Below, piece by piece: positions 1 to 7,989 of a stretch of 38,582 nt of DNA. The DNA comes from an uncultured Lachnospiraceae bacterium (GTDB taxonomy: Bacteria; Bacillota; Clostridia; Lachnospirales; Lachnospiraceae): positions 1 to 38,582 of the forward strand of contig CANPTH010000040.1 of the NCBI GenBank assembly GCA_947576945.1, given 5' to 3'. The translations under genes were made by a program, and so were the position numbers. Position 1 is the first letter of the stretch. Every line of letters starts with the position of its first letter. A model generated the notes under the pieces. The model worked only from the letters and a program-made list of their open reading frames with translations, was not told the DNA's origin and searched no databases.

Positions 1-530
1 ACCTCCCTATTAAGTCAAGTCTTTTTTCCTTATTTTTCAAGGAATTTTTTGTTTCATATCTCAGATGAATGAGCCAAGAGGATGGACATTTCTCTGTATC
101 TGGTACGAAAATAGAGGTGTTTGGGTACAAGAAGTAGAACGTCTTGGTTTTTCGTTCTACATGGCCTTATGTATACCCTTCCTTCTACGGCAGCGAACCT
201 CCCGTGTCTACCAGGATCGCCCGCATTTCTGTGGGGTCCTAACTTCCTTCGTCCCGCCTGTCCATAACCAGGGTGTCAGCTCAGCTCCATTGCAGGGTCC
301 TGCCCTAAGGTAAATATTCCTGCCGACTACTGGCTCATTCTTTGTTTTAAGTCTTACTGACCTGTTCTGTACGCTTTGCAAACCGGCACCTTGCGGCGGA
401 CGTTTTCCCGGCTCCATCCACATACCTTCCAGCTATCCTGTCACAGCTGGATTCAACTCTCGATCAAAATTTTTGAAAGTTCAACCCAACTATGACAGGG
501 CATTGCCTGCCTGTGGTTTATGTTCGTTTA
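1..530 (-). other. Non-coding 3' flank of the IS110/IS1111-type element, possible guide (bridge/seek) RNA region
   Basis: No convincing gene is seen here; the open frames lack a ribosome binding site and family resemblance. The stretch lies immediately downstream of the transposase stop, in transposase orientation. It contains short perfect stem-loops: GTAGAACG (134-141) with CGTTCTAC (153-160), and CCAGCT (429-434) with AGCTGG (445-450). IS1111-group members of the IS110 family are known to encode their guide RNA downstream of the transposase, and the upstream flank here (about 110-165 nt) is short for one. That this stretch encodes such an RNA is an inference from position and structure only. 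Confidence 0.35.
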
Positions 531-1817
531 TTACGCTGCCTGGATCTGTGGCCTCCTGATGTCGCCCATCAGTTTTCCGGCATCATAGTCTGCACCTTTT
601 GTCAGTATCGTGTAGAATATCCTCAGGACCTTACACGCTACCGCTACGACAGACTGCATCTTCTTTAACGGGTTTTCTTTACGTGTCCGGTAATACTCAT
701 GTATTGCCCTGAACTCTGCATTCTTCCCAATCAAGGATATCGCTGCTTCATACAGCACATACCTCAGGCGTTTCCTTCCCCTGTAACTGATCCGGCTCTC
801 GCCGTTATGCTTCCCGGAATCATTCGCCACAATCGCATATCCCGCCAGCTTCTGTAACTGCTTTGGGTTGTCAAAACGTCCGATGTCTCCCACCTCCGCA
901 ATGAATCCGCTGACTGTTGCCAGGCCGATCCCCTTAATCCCCATCAGTTTATCAACATATGGGATTTCTTTCAGCTTTTCCTCTATTTTCAGGAGAAGCT
1001 CCTCCAGCCTTGAGGTATATACATCCATGTCGTTGAGCAGGTTCTTCAGTTCCATCCTTGCCGCTCCCGGCGCTTCCTTACTTCCTACGCTGTGCTCCGC
1101 TGCCGATACCAGGGTCTTTGCCCTCTTCATTCCGGCGCCTCTCAGCTTTGCGTCCCTCCATATCCGGTTCACACCTTCTGCGCCAAGTTTATGAATATCC
1201 TCCGGCAGCGGTGCCTCCTTCAGCACCATCCTCCCGCTCACCGCCTTATAATCCCCATAAACGTCTTTGTATTCAGGGAAGTAGATGGCAAACCATCTGG
1301 CAATCCGGTTTTTGATCCTCGTAAGCTCCTCCTGCGTCTGGAAGCGTAGGTTCGATAAACTCCTGATCTCTGCATAAATACCGGTCGGTATGTAAGGGTA
1401 AGAGAACCTCCCCTCATTGACAAGCGCAGCGATCGTCTTGGGATCTTTTCGGTCATTCTTGTTGGGATTGTTGTCATCCAGTTCTTTTGATTTCTTCACA
1501 TGATGGGGATTCACATGCACAGGTCTCATCCCGCTGTCCTGCAGGAATTTCCCCAGGGCAGACCAGTAATGCCCTGTCGGCTCCATGCCCGGTATTACGG
1601 CAGTTTTACCGTGTTTCGCCGCCATATCCTCCATCCATGCTTTGAATGTCTGGAACCCTGCCTCTGTGTTACTGAATTCCAGTGGCTTTCTGGTATATTC
1701 ATAGTTGCGCCAGTCGAATGCCCTGGCATAGTGGGTTTCACTTCCTACATCGATTCCAACAATCAAAGTTTTTTCAGTTATGGATGCAATTTTTGCGTTT
1801 TGTGTGTTACAATTCAT
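531..1817 (-). CDS. IS110-family transposase (DEDD RuvC-like, Transposase_20)
   Basis: Site-specific recombinase that moves the insertion sequence, in this family with guidance by an element-encoded RNA. The N-terminal RuvC-like DEDD domain shows the first acidic residue in LIVGIDVGSE, the second in GMEPTGHYW and the last pair in NDRKDPKTIA. The C-terminal Transposase_20 domain begins at DKLMGIKGIGLATVSGFIAE and is followed by SRISYRGRKRLRYVLYEAA, which contains the candidate catalytic serine. I chose the ATG at 1817 because AGAGAGG lies 8 nt upstream; an in-frame GTG at 1850 would add 11 residues but has no suitably spaced site. At 428 aa it is family-sized with no visible break, so the element may be active. 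It lies just downstream of the LplB-like permease gene in the same orientation. Confidence 0.93.
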   Translation of the reverse strand: MNCNTQNAKIASITEKTLIVGIDVGSETHYARAFDWRNYEYTRKPLEFSNTEAGFQTFKAWMEDMAAKHGKTAVIPGMEPTGHYWSALGKFLQDSGMRPVHVNPHHVKKSKELDDNNPNKNDRKDPKTIAALVNEGRFSYPYIPTGIYAEIRSLSNLRFQTQEELTRIKNRIARWFAIYFPEYKDVYGDYKAVSGRMVLKEAPLPEDIHKLGAEGVNRIWRDAKLRGAGMKRAKTLVSAAEHSVGSKEAPGAARMELKNLLNDMDVYTSRLEELLLKIEEKLKEIPYVDKLMGIKGIGLATVSGFIAEVGDIGRFDNPKQLQKLAGYAIVANDSGKHNGESRISYRGRKRLRYVLYEAAISLIGKNAEFRAIHEYYRTRKENPLKKMQSVVAVACKVLRIFYTILTKGADYDAGKLMGDIRRPQIQAA

Positions 1818-1937
1818 TTTAGATACCTCTCTGTTCAATAAGATTTTCACTAACCTGCAAGTCAGTAATCTTATTTTACTCTGAGGTATTTTTTTCTCAA
1901 CCTTCTTTCTTGGAATTCCCTATACTTGAATTATACA

Positions 1938-1968
1938 GGAAGCTCCATGCCGAAGCATCACAGATTCC
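1938..1968 (-). repeat. Leader-like repeat module downstream of the permease stop
   Basis: Read on the minus strand this contains CTGTGATGCTTCGGCATGGAG. It matches, with few changes, modules at 4883-4916 (minus) and 35073-35097 (plus); in the last it directly forms the Shine-Dalgarno of a kinase gene. Here it starts about 16 nt after the permease stop and ends in a GGAG-like core, as if it once led into another gene, but the insertion sequence follows instead. Confidence 0.5.
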
Positions 1969-1983
1969 CGATTGGATGCTTTC

Positions 1984-2904
1984 CTAAAACAGTGCGTTGT
2001 CTTTGTCAACTTTAGATACCACGAAATTGGCAGTCAGTACCAGGATGAAGCCACAGACCGACTGGAAGAAACCGGCCGCCGCAGACCTTCCCACATCGTT
2101 CAGGATGATCAGACCCTTGTACACATACACGTCAATGGTCGTCGTCACATCATACAGCATCCCGGAATTCATGGGTACCTGATAGAACAGCCCGAAATCG
2201 GAATAGAACACTCTGCCCACCGCCAGAAGCGTCATTGTGATGATCGTCGGCCGCAGCCCCGGCAGTGTTACATGCAGGATACGCTGCCACCTGTTCGCAC
2301 CGTCCACCACTGCCGCCTCATATAAGGATGTATCGATACCGATCACCGTCGCGTAATAGATAATGCTGTTATACCCGAAACTCTTCCACAGATTGACGAA
2401 AGTCAGGATAAATGGCCAGTATTTGGGTGTCATATACCAGTTGACCCTTTTATGCAGGATCGAGTTATTGATGAATCCATTGTCCGTACTGAGAAACGCG
2501 AATGCGATATAACTGACAACGACCATGGAGACCAGATACGGGATCAGGATAAAAACCTGATAGATCTTCTTTGGCAGATTGGCCCTGATTTCGTTCAGTA
2601 TAATGGCCACTGCAACCGCGAATACCGTTCCCAGTACGATAAACACGAAATTATAGCCCAGCGTATTGCGGATGATCATGGCAGCGTCTTTGGTGCCGAA
2701 GAGGAATTTGAAATTGCTCAGCCCATTCCACGCACTCCCCAGAATACCCTTGGAATAGTCATATTTCTTAAACGCCAGGCTTAATCCCCCGATCGGCAGA
2801 TAATTGTTGATCAGCAGATAAATGATACCCGGCAGCATCATCAGATACAGTTCCTTGTGTCTCCACAGGTTACCAAAGAAACCTCTTTGCTTTCTATTGT
2901 CCAT
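1984..2904 (-). CDS. LplB/YtcP-family carbohydrate ABC transporter permease
   Basis: Inner-membrane permease of a CUT1-type (oligo- or polysaccharide) importer, 306 aa. It begins with the LplB-like opening (LMMLPGIIYLLINNYLPIGG) and has about six membrane segments. A clear EAA loop that contacts the ATPase is present near residues 195-220 (YEAAVVDGANRWQRILHVTL). The start at 2904 has GGGGGAG three nt upstream. It lies 134 nt downstream of the LplA-type binding protein gene. These systems normally have a second permease (LplC/YtcP) next; here an IS110-type element follows instead. No ATPase is encoded nearby, as is usual for systems served by a shared MsmX-type ATPase. The substrate cannot be read from sequence. 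Confidence 0.92.
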   Translation of the reverse strand: MDNRKQRGFFGNLWRHKELYLMMLPGIIYLLINNYLPIGGLSLAFKKYDYSKGILGSAWNGLSNFKFLFGTKDAAMIIRNTLGYNFVFIVLGTVFAVAVAIILNEIRANLPKKIYQVFILIPYLVSMVVVSYIAFAFLSTDNGFINNSILHKRVNWYMTPKYWPFILTFVNLWKSFGYNSIIYYATVIGIDTSLYEAAVVDGANRWQRILHVTLPGLRPTIITMTLLAVGRVFYSDFGLFYQVPMNSGMLYDVTTTIDVYVYKGLIILNDVGRSAAAGFFQSVCGFILVLTANFVVSKVDKDNALF

Positions 2905-2958
2905 TGCTCCCCCTGTTTCCGGCCGGCCAGCTGCGGCTCTGCCGCCTCTTTATGAATC

Positions 2959-3002
2959 AAACAGGCGGCCAGCAATATGATATGTCCTTTGGCCGCCCGT
3001 TT
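2959..3002 (-). promoter_or_regulatory. Intercistronic stem-loop between binding protein and permease
   Basis: A 13-bp stem with a single mismatch pairs AAACAGGCGGCCA (2959-2971) with TGGCCGCCCGTTT (2990-3002), enclosing an 18-nt loop. It sits 37 nt after the lplA-like stop and 54 nt before the permease start. Only short U-runs follow, so a leaky terminator or mRNA-stabilising hairpin is more likely than a full stop. Confidence 0.6.
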
Positions 3003-3038
3003 CGCACACTATGTTACTTTTGTCCCTATATTTGGAGC

Positions 3039-4574
3039 TTACTGCGCAAGCCATGCATCCAATTCAGCCTGCATCTTCTCTGCAACCTCATAGAATCCGA
3101 TCGCTTCCAGTTCTGACTTGATATCCGGAAGGACATCATCCAGCGCCACGCTGCCGGTGCGGAGAGGTTCGTAGTACTTTTCCTCCAGATTCTTGTAGGC
3201 AGTCACGAAATCCCCGTATTCGCTGGTATCAAAATAGAAACCGAAAACCTCAGGCATCTTTACCCTGGTACTCCATTCGTCTACTGCCGCCCGGTAGTCA
3301 TCCACGGCAGCCGTTGCCTTCACCGGATTCAGCAGGTAATTCGGATAAGCGGCCGTCGCTGCAAATCCGCCGTAAGGCTCTGTCTCCGCGGTCATCCCCT
3401 CCGGATAGTCCGCGCGGCCGTCCTCGTTGATCACATAATGCTTACCTTCAATGCCGAAAGAAAGCAGCGTATGAAGTTCTGCATCCGTATAAAGGGCGCT
3501 AAGCAGTGTAAATGATTCATCAGGATGCGCGCTGTTTGCGCTGATGCCGTACTGCAGATTGCCAAGATCGGAAGGCGCTGACTGGGGTTCAATGAGCATG
3601 CCACTTACTACCGTATTCGGATACAACTCCTCCAAAGGATCGATATCACCATTGTGCAGAGTAGCAAACGCTGCGCCGGCCGTCACCATGCTGGTGCCCT
3701 CCTGGGTATTGCTGATCGCATCCTGCATGATCAGTCCGTCTTGATACCACTGGTTGGTATAACCGCAGAATTCTCTGAACGCATCAGTCTCGAATACACT
3801 CTGGATCTCAGTGGAGTCAAGGTCATTCACATAGGCAAAGGACGTCAACCCGACACGCTTCACCCACGGCTGGATCCAGGACATTTCATTGGTGGACTGA
3901 GGTACCAGCGCATAGATATCGGGATGAGCCTCATGCACCTGATAGAGCGCTTCCCCCAGACTCTCCATGTCTGTGACGGAGGCCGGATCGATCCCCAGTT
4001 CCTCTACGATATCCCGGTTCATCACCGCGACTTCATAACCGCCATACTGATACTTTCTGACAAGCCCATACATACGGCCATCCACGCTGGAAGCCTTTAT
4101 TTCCGCTTCTGTGAAGGTGTTCTTCAATTCGTCGGATGCATTGTTGAAACGATCGGTAATGTCCAGAAGCTGACCGTTATTTACATAAGTGGCAAGCGGT
4201 GTATTCTCCGGAAAGTAGCATGTCACGTCAAGTTCATCTGTGGTCATGGCCAGATTGATCGACTGGTCAAAATTTCCGATCTCAATGTAGACTAACTTCG
4301 TCTGAATCCCGTAATTCTCTGCCAGATGTGCATTTACGGCATCCTGTACTTCCATGATCGCTTCATCCGTGTATGGCGCCAATGTGGGAATATACAGGGA
4401 AACCGTTACCATATCCCCGGTATCAGCTGCCGCTGTCTGCGTCTCTCCTTCCTGCGTCTGCGCTGCCGCGTTACCGGCATCCGATGCCCCCGTATCTTTC
4501 GCCCCGCCGCATCCGCTCAATAGCCCAAGTGCCATGGCTCCACATAACAGTGTGGCTGTTATCTTCTTTCTCAT
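3039..4574 (-). CDS. LplA-type extracellular solute-binding lipoprotein (DUF3502 C-terminus)
   Basis: Binding protein of a sugar ABC importer, 511 aa, predicted to be lipid-anchored on the outer face of the membrane. The signal peptide ends in the lipobox LLSGC (cysteine near residue 22) and is followed by a low-complexity Ala/Gly/Thr linker. The body is a family-1 binding protein. The last roughly 130 residues (from YGDFVTAYKNLEEKYYEPL to the end AELDAWLAQ) resemble the DUF3502 domain of LplA/YtcQ proteins. The start at 4574 is preceded by GGAGGGAAAAG. It is first in the unit with the LplB-type permease and has its own promoter and operator at 4790-4852. A decayed relative lies at 20584-21776. 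Confidence 0.92.
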   Translation of the reverse strand: MRKKITATLLCGAMALGLLSGCGGAKDTGASDAGNAAAQTQEGETQTAAADTGDMVTVSLYIPTLAPYTDEAIMEVQDAVNAHLAENYGIQTKLVYIEIGNFDQSINLAMTTDELDVTCYFPENTPLATYVNNGQLLDITDRFNNASDELKNTFTEAEIKASSVDGRMYGLVRKYQYGGYEVAVMNRDIVEELGIDPASVTDMESLGEALYQVHEAHPDIYALVPQSTNEMSWIQPWVKRVGLTSFAYVNDLDSTEIQSVFETDAFREFCGYTNQWYQDGLIMQDAISNTQEGTSMVTAGAAFATLHNGDIDPLEELYPNTVVSGMLIEPQSAPSDLGNLQYGISANSAHPDESFTLLSALYTDAELHTLLSFGIEGKHYVINEDGRADYPEGMTAETEPYGGFAATAAYPNYLLNPVKATAAVDDYRAAVDEWSTRVKMPEVFGFYFDTSEYGDFVTAYKNLEEKYYEPLRTGSVALDDVLPDIKSELEAIGFYEVAEKMQAELDAWLAQ

Positions 4575-4578
4575 CTTT

Positions 4579-4731
4579 TCCCTCCATTCCGAAGCGCTTT
4601 GCGCTGAGGACGCGAGCAGAATTTAGGAGTTTTCCGAAGGAATACTCCGATTTTGCTCTGCGATCAAGGAGTTTGTGACGCTTCGGCACAAACTCTTGGT
4701 TGAATAAATTGCTCATCAGAGAATTTATTCA
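4579..4731 (-). repeat. Four-hairpin leader element ending in TTCGGAATGGAGG
   Basis: The lplA-like leader consists of four consecutive hairpins, in minus-strand order: TGAATAAATT/AATTTATTCA (4701-4731), GAGTTTGTG/CACAAACTC (4669-4695), GGAGT/ACTCC with an inner TTTCC/GGAAT stem (4626-4648), and AGCGC/GCGCT (4593-4605). It ends in TTCGGAATGGAGG, whose GGAGG is the Shine-Dalgarno. The first 23 bp (4709-4731) recur exactly at 18118-18140, and the second hairpin shares its core with modules at 1938, 4883 and 35073. This suggests a dispersed element rather than a private leader. Confidence 0.65.
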
Positions 4732-4789
4732 GCCTTTCCTCCGTTCTCCCCTTATACTCTCTCGGGTGTGGTTGTTTGTTACTATATAC

Positions 4790-4852
4790 AGTATAGTGGG
4801 CATCTATAACAGAAAGTAGCCGTTTTCAGACCTGGACTATCAGTTTTCTGAC
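4790..4852 (-). promoter_or_regulatory. Promoter and paired direct-repeat operator of the lplA-like gene
   Basis: On the minus strand two direct repeats, GTCAGAAAAC (4852-4843) and GTCTGAAAAC (4831-4822), start 21 bp apart. Exactly 26 nt later comes a -10 box, TATACT (4795-4790), with no good -35. This is typical of an activator-dependent promoter with an AraC-type regulator. The same geometry is found upstream of the GH3 gene (7544-7606). Confidence 0.65.
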
Positions 4853-4882
4853 TTTCCGATGAAGCCTCACCTGCAACATCAC

Positions 4883-4916
4883 TTTTCCTTCATGCCAAAG
4901 CGCCACAAATTTCCGG
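4883..4916 (-). repeat. Leader-like repeat module after the GH3 stop
   Basis: The minus strand directly after the GH3 stop contains TTTGTGGCGCTTTGGCATGAAGG, a diverged copy of the module at 1938-1968 and 35073-35097. It is followed by GAAAAGTGATG and a 15-codon frame with no resemblance to anything known. Together with the copy after the permease stop, it suggests that these modules mark gene junctions. Confidence 0.45.
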
Positions 4917-7508
4917 TTAAGTCAATGACAGCCTGAGCATCATCCGCAGCAATCTTCCGGCGGACCTTCTGATCTGTACCATGCTCACCTCGCCATCGCA
5001 CACTGATCGGTACAGGTTATCAAAATCCTCTTTGGCGCCCGGCATGATCAGATCATTGCCGGCCTGAATACATCCGGCACAGGTAGATGCTTTATACTTA
5101 CGTCCCGCATTTCCCGCCTGGGATGTAGTACCCCAGTCGGTCATTACAATACCGTCAAATCCCCACTCCTCCCGCAGTACCGTGGTCAGAAGATCGTAAT
5201 GATTGGCGCAGTGTATGCCATTGATCAGATTATAGGCCGACATCACCGCTGCAGGACGCGCTTTCTTCACACACAGTTCAAATCCCTTCAGATAAATCTC
5301 ACGGATCGCTCTTTCGGAGATATGTACGTTCGTTCCGTGACGGTTATCTTCTTGATTGTTACAGGCAAAATGCTTCAGCGTGACCCCTGCCCTGCGGAAA
5401 CTCTGCAGGCCGTCCGTTACCGCCGCCGCACAGACACCGGTGATAAATGGATCTTCCGAATAATACTCAAAATTTCTGCCGCAAAGCGGATTCCTGTGCA
5501 GATTCATAGAGGGCGCCAACCACAGTTCCACATGGAAGCGCTGCATTTCCCGACCTTCAATCTCACCGCATTTCCTGCATAGCTCCCTGTCCCAGGTCTG
5601 GGCAAGAAGTGTGGCGATCGGTAATCCGGTGGTATATTGCTCATATACCCTGTTGTTTTTTCTGTCTGTAATGTAATCTCTGCCCAGAATCCTGCTCACA
5701 CCACGCACGGAATAAAGTCCCTCCGTTATCAGGTTCCCTGCCTGATCCAATTCAAACTCCGGCAAAACGCGCACGCCGGAACCGCCGTCCGCACAGTGGA
5801 TATTGGGAATTCCTCTGCGCTCCAGCAATTCTCTTGTCGTATCACAGGAACCAGGCACAAGGTTTACCGGGTAGTCCTTCTGGTCGCTGCCCGTGCCCGC
5901 ACAGACAATGGACGCGCTCTGCTCCCCGTCAAAATGACCGATACAAAGATAAGTCAGTTCCTCCGCCGTCAGAGAATCGACCAGCTGCTCCAGACTGACT
6001 GTACCGGAACATACGTCCTGAAATGTAGGAAGGCGCTGCCCCTGACAGATACTCTCTCCCGCAGAATTCTCTGTACAGAATGTATAGGAATGAACGACTG
6101 TTTCCACATCTTCCGGACAGATACAGATCCTGCAGGCTCGTTCTGCTTCCTCTCTGTCCTGTTTCGACAGTTCCCGTTTCGCCGCACAGATCTCCTTAAA
6201 CTCACAATCCTTTTGAAACAGCGGCTTACACTGTTCACTGAGTATCCTCTCCCTCACTGACAACACTGCCACGATGTGAGTATTGCGGGAAGAATTTCCT
6301 ACCCGTACCAAATATTCTCCCGTCTCCAGCACCCATGCGCTTTCCTTCTCACTGTAAGAAGCAAACAGAGTGACCGGCATGGATATCCTGACACGTTCGC
6401 TCTGTCCTGGCGCAAGCACTCCTGTCTTTGCAAAGCCCTTCAATTCCTGCCACGGCTTTTCCAGTTCTCCCTGCGGGGCCGAGACATAGATCTGGACCGT
6501 TTCCCGACCGGCAAAGACAGTGCCGCAGTTTTTCACAAGCGCCTCCACACTGATCCTGTCTTTTTCCTTTTCAACTGCCTCCACCGTCATATCGAACTCC
6601 GTGTAGGATAACCCGTAGCCAAAGGGATAGGCAGGCTCTATGCCAAAGGTGTCGAAGTGCCTGTATCCTACATAGATGCCTTCCGTATAGAATTCATCAT
6701 CCAGATTTCCGTTCCTGGCTGCAAAAGTATGCGCGGAAGGATAGTCCTCATACCTCTTCGCCCAGGTGGATGCCAGTTTCCCCTCCGGCACGACTTTACC
6801 CGTAACCACATCCGCCACTGCAAGCCCGGTAATGCCGCCTGCCTGTCCTACGACCAGAACTGCACCCAGGTTTGGCAGTTCCCGCAGTTCTGCCGTGTCA
6901 ATCACGTCGCCTACATTCAAAAGCACCGCCAGATTCCGATAATTCTTTGACAGGAATGCCAAGTTCTCCTTTTCTTCCGGCGAAAGCAGATAATCTCCTG
7001 CCTCCACCTTCCGGTCCGCCCCCTCTCCCGCCGTTCTGGATATCACATAGACCGCCGTATCGGCATCCGCTCTGCTGATATCTTCTTCGGTAATGATCGG
7101 CTGTCCATGGGGTACAAGCGGCTCTGCATACATCTTCATGACTCCTTGCAGCAGGTCGCCCCTGGCCGCTCTGCGGATCCTGTCATAATAATCGTCTTCC
7201 TCTTCCTGTATGATCTTCTCATAACGATCCAGATATTCTCCAGACACAATCTCAATACCGGCCTGCTTTAACCCGTCTTCTATGCTCACTGCTTCCCTGT
7301 CCTGAAAACTGGCGGCTCCCAGCCCACAGGTCACCGTATGTCTGGCGCCGTATCCATACAGAGCTACCCTGCTGCCCTCTTTGATCGGCAGTACGCCTTT
7401 GTTTTCCAGAAGCACCATTCCCCTGGCTGCAACGTCTCGTACGATCTTACTGTGCTCCCTTTCCTGTTCCGTGACCATTCCCGGCCGTAATCCATAATAT
7501 TGATTCAT
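4917..7508 (-). CDS. Glycoside hydrolase family 3 beta-glycosidase with permuted domain order
   Basis: Hydrolyses terminal beta-linked sugars; no signal peptide is seen, so it probably acts in the cytoplasm on imported oligosaccharides. The 863-aa protein has the reversed GH3 layout. The alpha/beta sandwich (GH3_C) comes first, roughly residues 20-335, including GYRHFDTFGIEPAYPFGYGL. A fibronectin-III-like domain follows (about 345-430), and the TIM barrel comes last (about 480-863). The barrel carries the KHFACNNQE substrate-binding motif and the nucleophile aspartate in VMTDWG (about D791). This layout is known in some clostridial GH3 enzymes. The start at 7508 (MNQYYG) follows GGAGGAGCAT; the upstream ATG inside the Shine-Dalgarno and the still longer open frame are unlikely starts. 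Its promoter resembles that of the lplA-like gene, suggesting co-regulation. Exact specificity is unknown. Confidence 0.9.
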   Translation of the reverse strand: MNQYYGLRPGMVTEQEREHSKIVRDVAARGMVLLENKGVLPIKEGSRVALYGYGARHTVTCGLGAASFQDREAVSIEDGLKQAGIEIVSGEYLDRYEKIIQEEEDDYYDRIRRAARGDLLQGVMKMYAEPLVPHGQPIITEEDISRADADTAVYVISRTAGEGADRKVEAGDYLLSPEEKENLAFLSKNYRNLAVLLNVGDVIDTAELRELPNLGAVLVVGQAGGITGLAVADVVTGKVVPEGKLASTWAKRYEDYPSAHTFAARNGNLDDEFYTEGIYVGYRHFDTFGIEPAYPFGYGLSYTEFDMTVEAVEKEKDRISVEALVKNCGTVFAGRETVQIYVSAPQGELEKPWQELKGFAKTGVLAPGQSERVRISMPVTLFASYSEKESAWVLETGEYLVRVGNSSRNTHIVAVLSVRERILSEQCKPLFQKDCEFKEICAAKRELSKQDREEAERACRICICPEDVETVVHSYTFCTENSAGESICQGQRLPTFQDVCSGTVSLEQLVDSLTAEELTYLCIGHFDGEQSASIVCAGTGSDQKDYPVNLVPGSCDTTRELLERRGIPNIHCADGGSGVRVLPEFELDQAGNLITEGLYSVRGVSRILGRDYITDRKNNRVYEQYTTGLPIATLLAQTWDRELCRKCGEIEGREMQRFHVELWLAPSMNLHRNPLCGRNFEYYSEDPFITGVCAAAVTDGLQSFRRAGVTLKHFACNNQEDNRHGTNVHISERAIREIYLKGFELCVKKARPAAVMSAYNLINGIHCANHYDLLTTVLREEWGFDGIVMTDWGTTSQAGNAGRKYKASTCAGCIQAGNDLIMPGAKEDFDNLYRSVCDGEVSMVQIRRSAGRLLRMMLRLSLT

Positions 7509-7543
7509 ATGCTCCTCCATTCTGAAATGTGATCCGTAAATAC

Positions 7544-7606
7544 ATCTTAAAGAGCTTTGCTGCACGAAAATAGCTTTTTCCTGACTTTTGTTATGCATTT
7601 TACGAC
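7544..7606 (-). promoter_or_regulatory. Promoter and paired direct-repeat operator of the GH3 gene
   Basis: The minus strand has GTCGTAAAAT (7606-7597) and GTCAGGAAAA (7585-7576), starting 21 bp apart. A -10-like TAAGAT (7549-7544) follows exactly 26 nt after the second repeat. Repeat spacing and distance to the -10 are identical to those at the lplA-like promoter (4790-4852). The half-sites are weaker matches to GTCnGAAAA. Confidence 0.5.
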
Positions 7607-7660
7607 CTGTCCGGCGCTTCTTTCGCAAATCCCGAATCAACAGAAAACTTTTCATCCGTC

Positions 7661-7699
7661 AAAAACAGGAGTCCACCGGGCGCTCCGGTAAACTCCTGT
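7661..7699 (-). terminator. Rho-independent terminator, minus strand
   Basis: On the minus strand ACAGGAGT (7699-7692) pairs with ACTCCTGT (7672-7665), with an inner CCGG/CCGG stem, followed by a run of five T. It ends transcription coming from the ATPase gene region and isolates the GH3 promoter. Confidence 0.85.
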
Positions 7700-7989
7700 C
7701 CTTCTGTAGCATTTCTATGCACGATTATCCGTCTCTATTCCACGATCACCTTTGCCTTATCGAATACATGCTCCGCCGTGGCCATTCCTCTCTGACCACG
7801 GTTGCGCAGCTCCCACTCACCTTTCTCCGGGAAGTCCGTCTCTCTCCTCTTCGTTCTCATAGGGAAAGTCCAGGCAGTTACCAAGTTCCAGAAAAGCCCA
7901 GTCTTCATCCTCGTGCCCTCGTTTCTCCTACAGTCTCCCGCATATGCCAACGCTGTCTTCGTCGCCGTATACCGAATAATCAGGTTTTG
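7700..7989 (-). other. Possible remnant coding region downstream of the ATPase gene
   Basis: Between the ATPase stop and the terminator no intact gene is visible. An ATG overlapping the ATPase stop opens a frame beginning MTKPDYSVYGDEDS. It hits an in-frame TAG after 21 codons and then continues open (EKRGHEDEDWAFLELGN). A second frame codes for a 71-residue stretch ending in FDKAKVIVE. The acidic, protein-like text broken by stops suggests a decayed small gene, but I do not recognise the family. Confidence 0.3.

Larger units (their letters stand above)
1..1930 (-). mobile_element. IS110/IS1111-family insertion sequence (ends not resolved)
   Basis: The element is defined by a complete DEDD-type transposase gene plus non-coding flanks. 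No terminal inverted repeats were found, as is usual for IS110. The right end must lie between the transposase start (1817) and the stop of the sugar permease (1984). The left end may lie at or outside the window edge. The boundaries given are estimates. Confidence 0.5.

Noticed and set aside
65..423. Short frames of 82 and 71 codons beside the transposase gene
   Set aside because: They overlap each other on opposite strands, have no ribosome binding site, and lie in the structured non-coding flank of the element.
471..1930. Terminal inverted repeats or a target duplication for the IS110-type element
   Set aside because: Comparison of both flanks gave only short AT-rich matches, too weak to define ends.
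7735..7950. A 71-codon frame called as a gene
   Set aside because: There is no ribosome binding site, and a neighbouring frame looks equally protein-like; it is better described as part of a decayed region.
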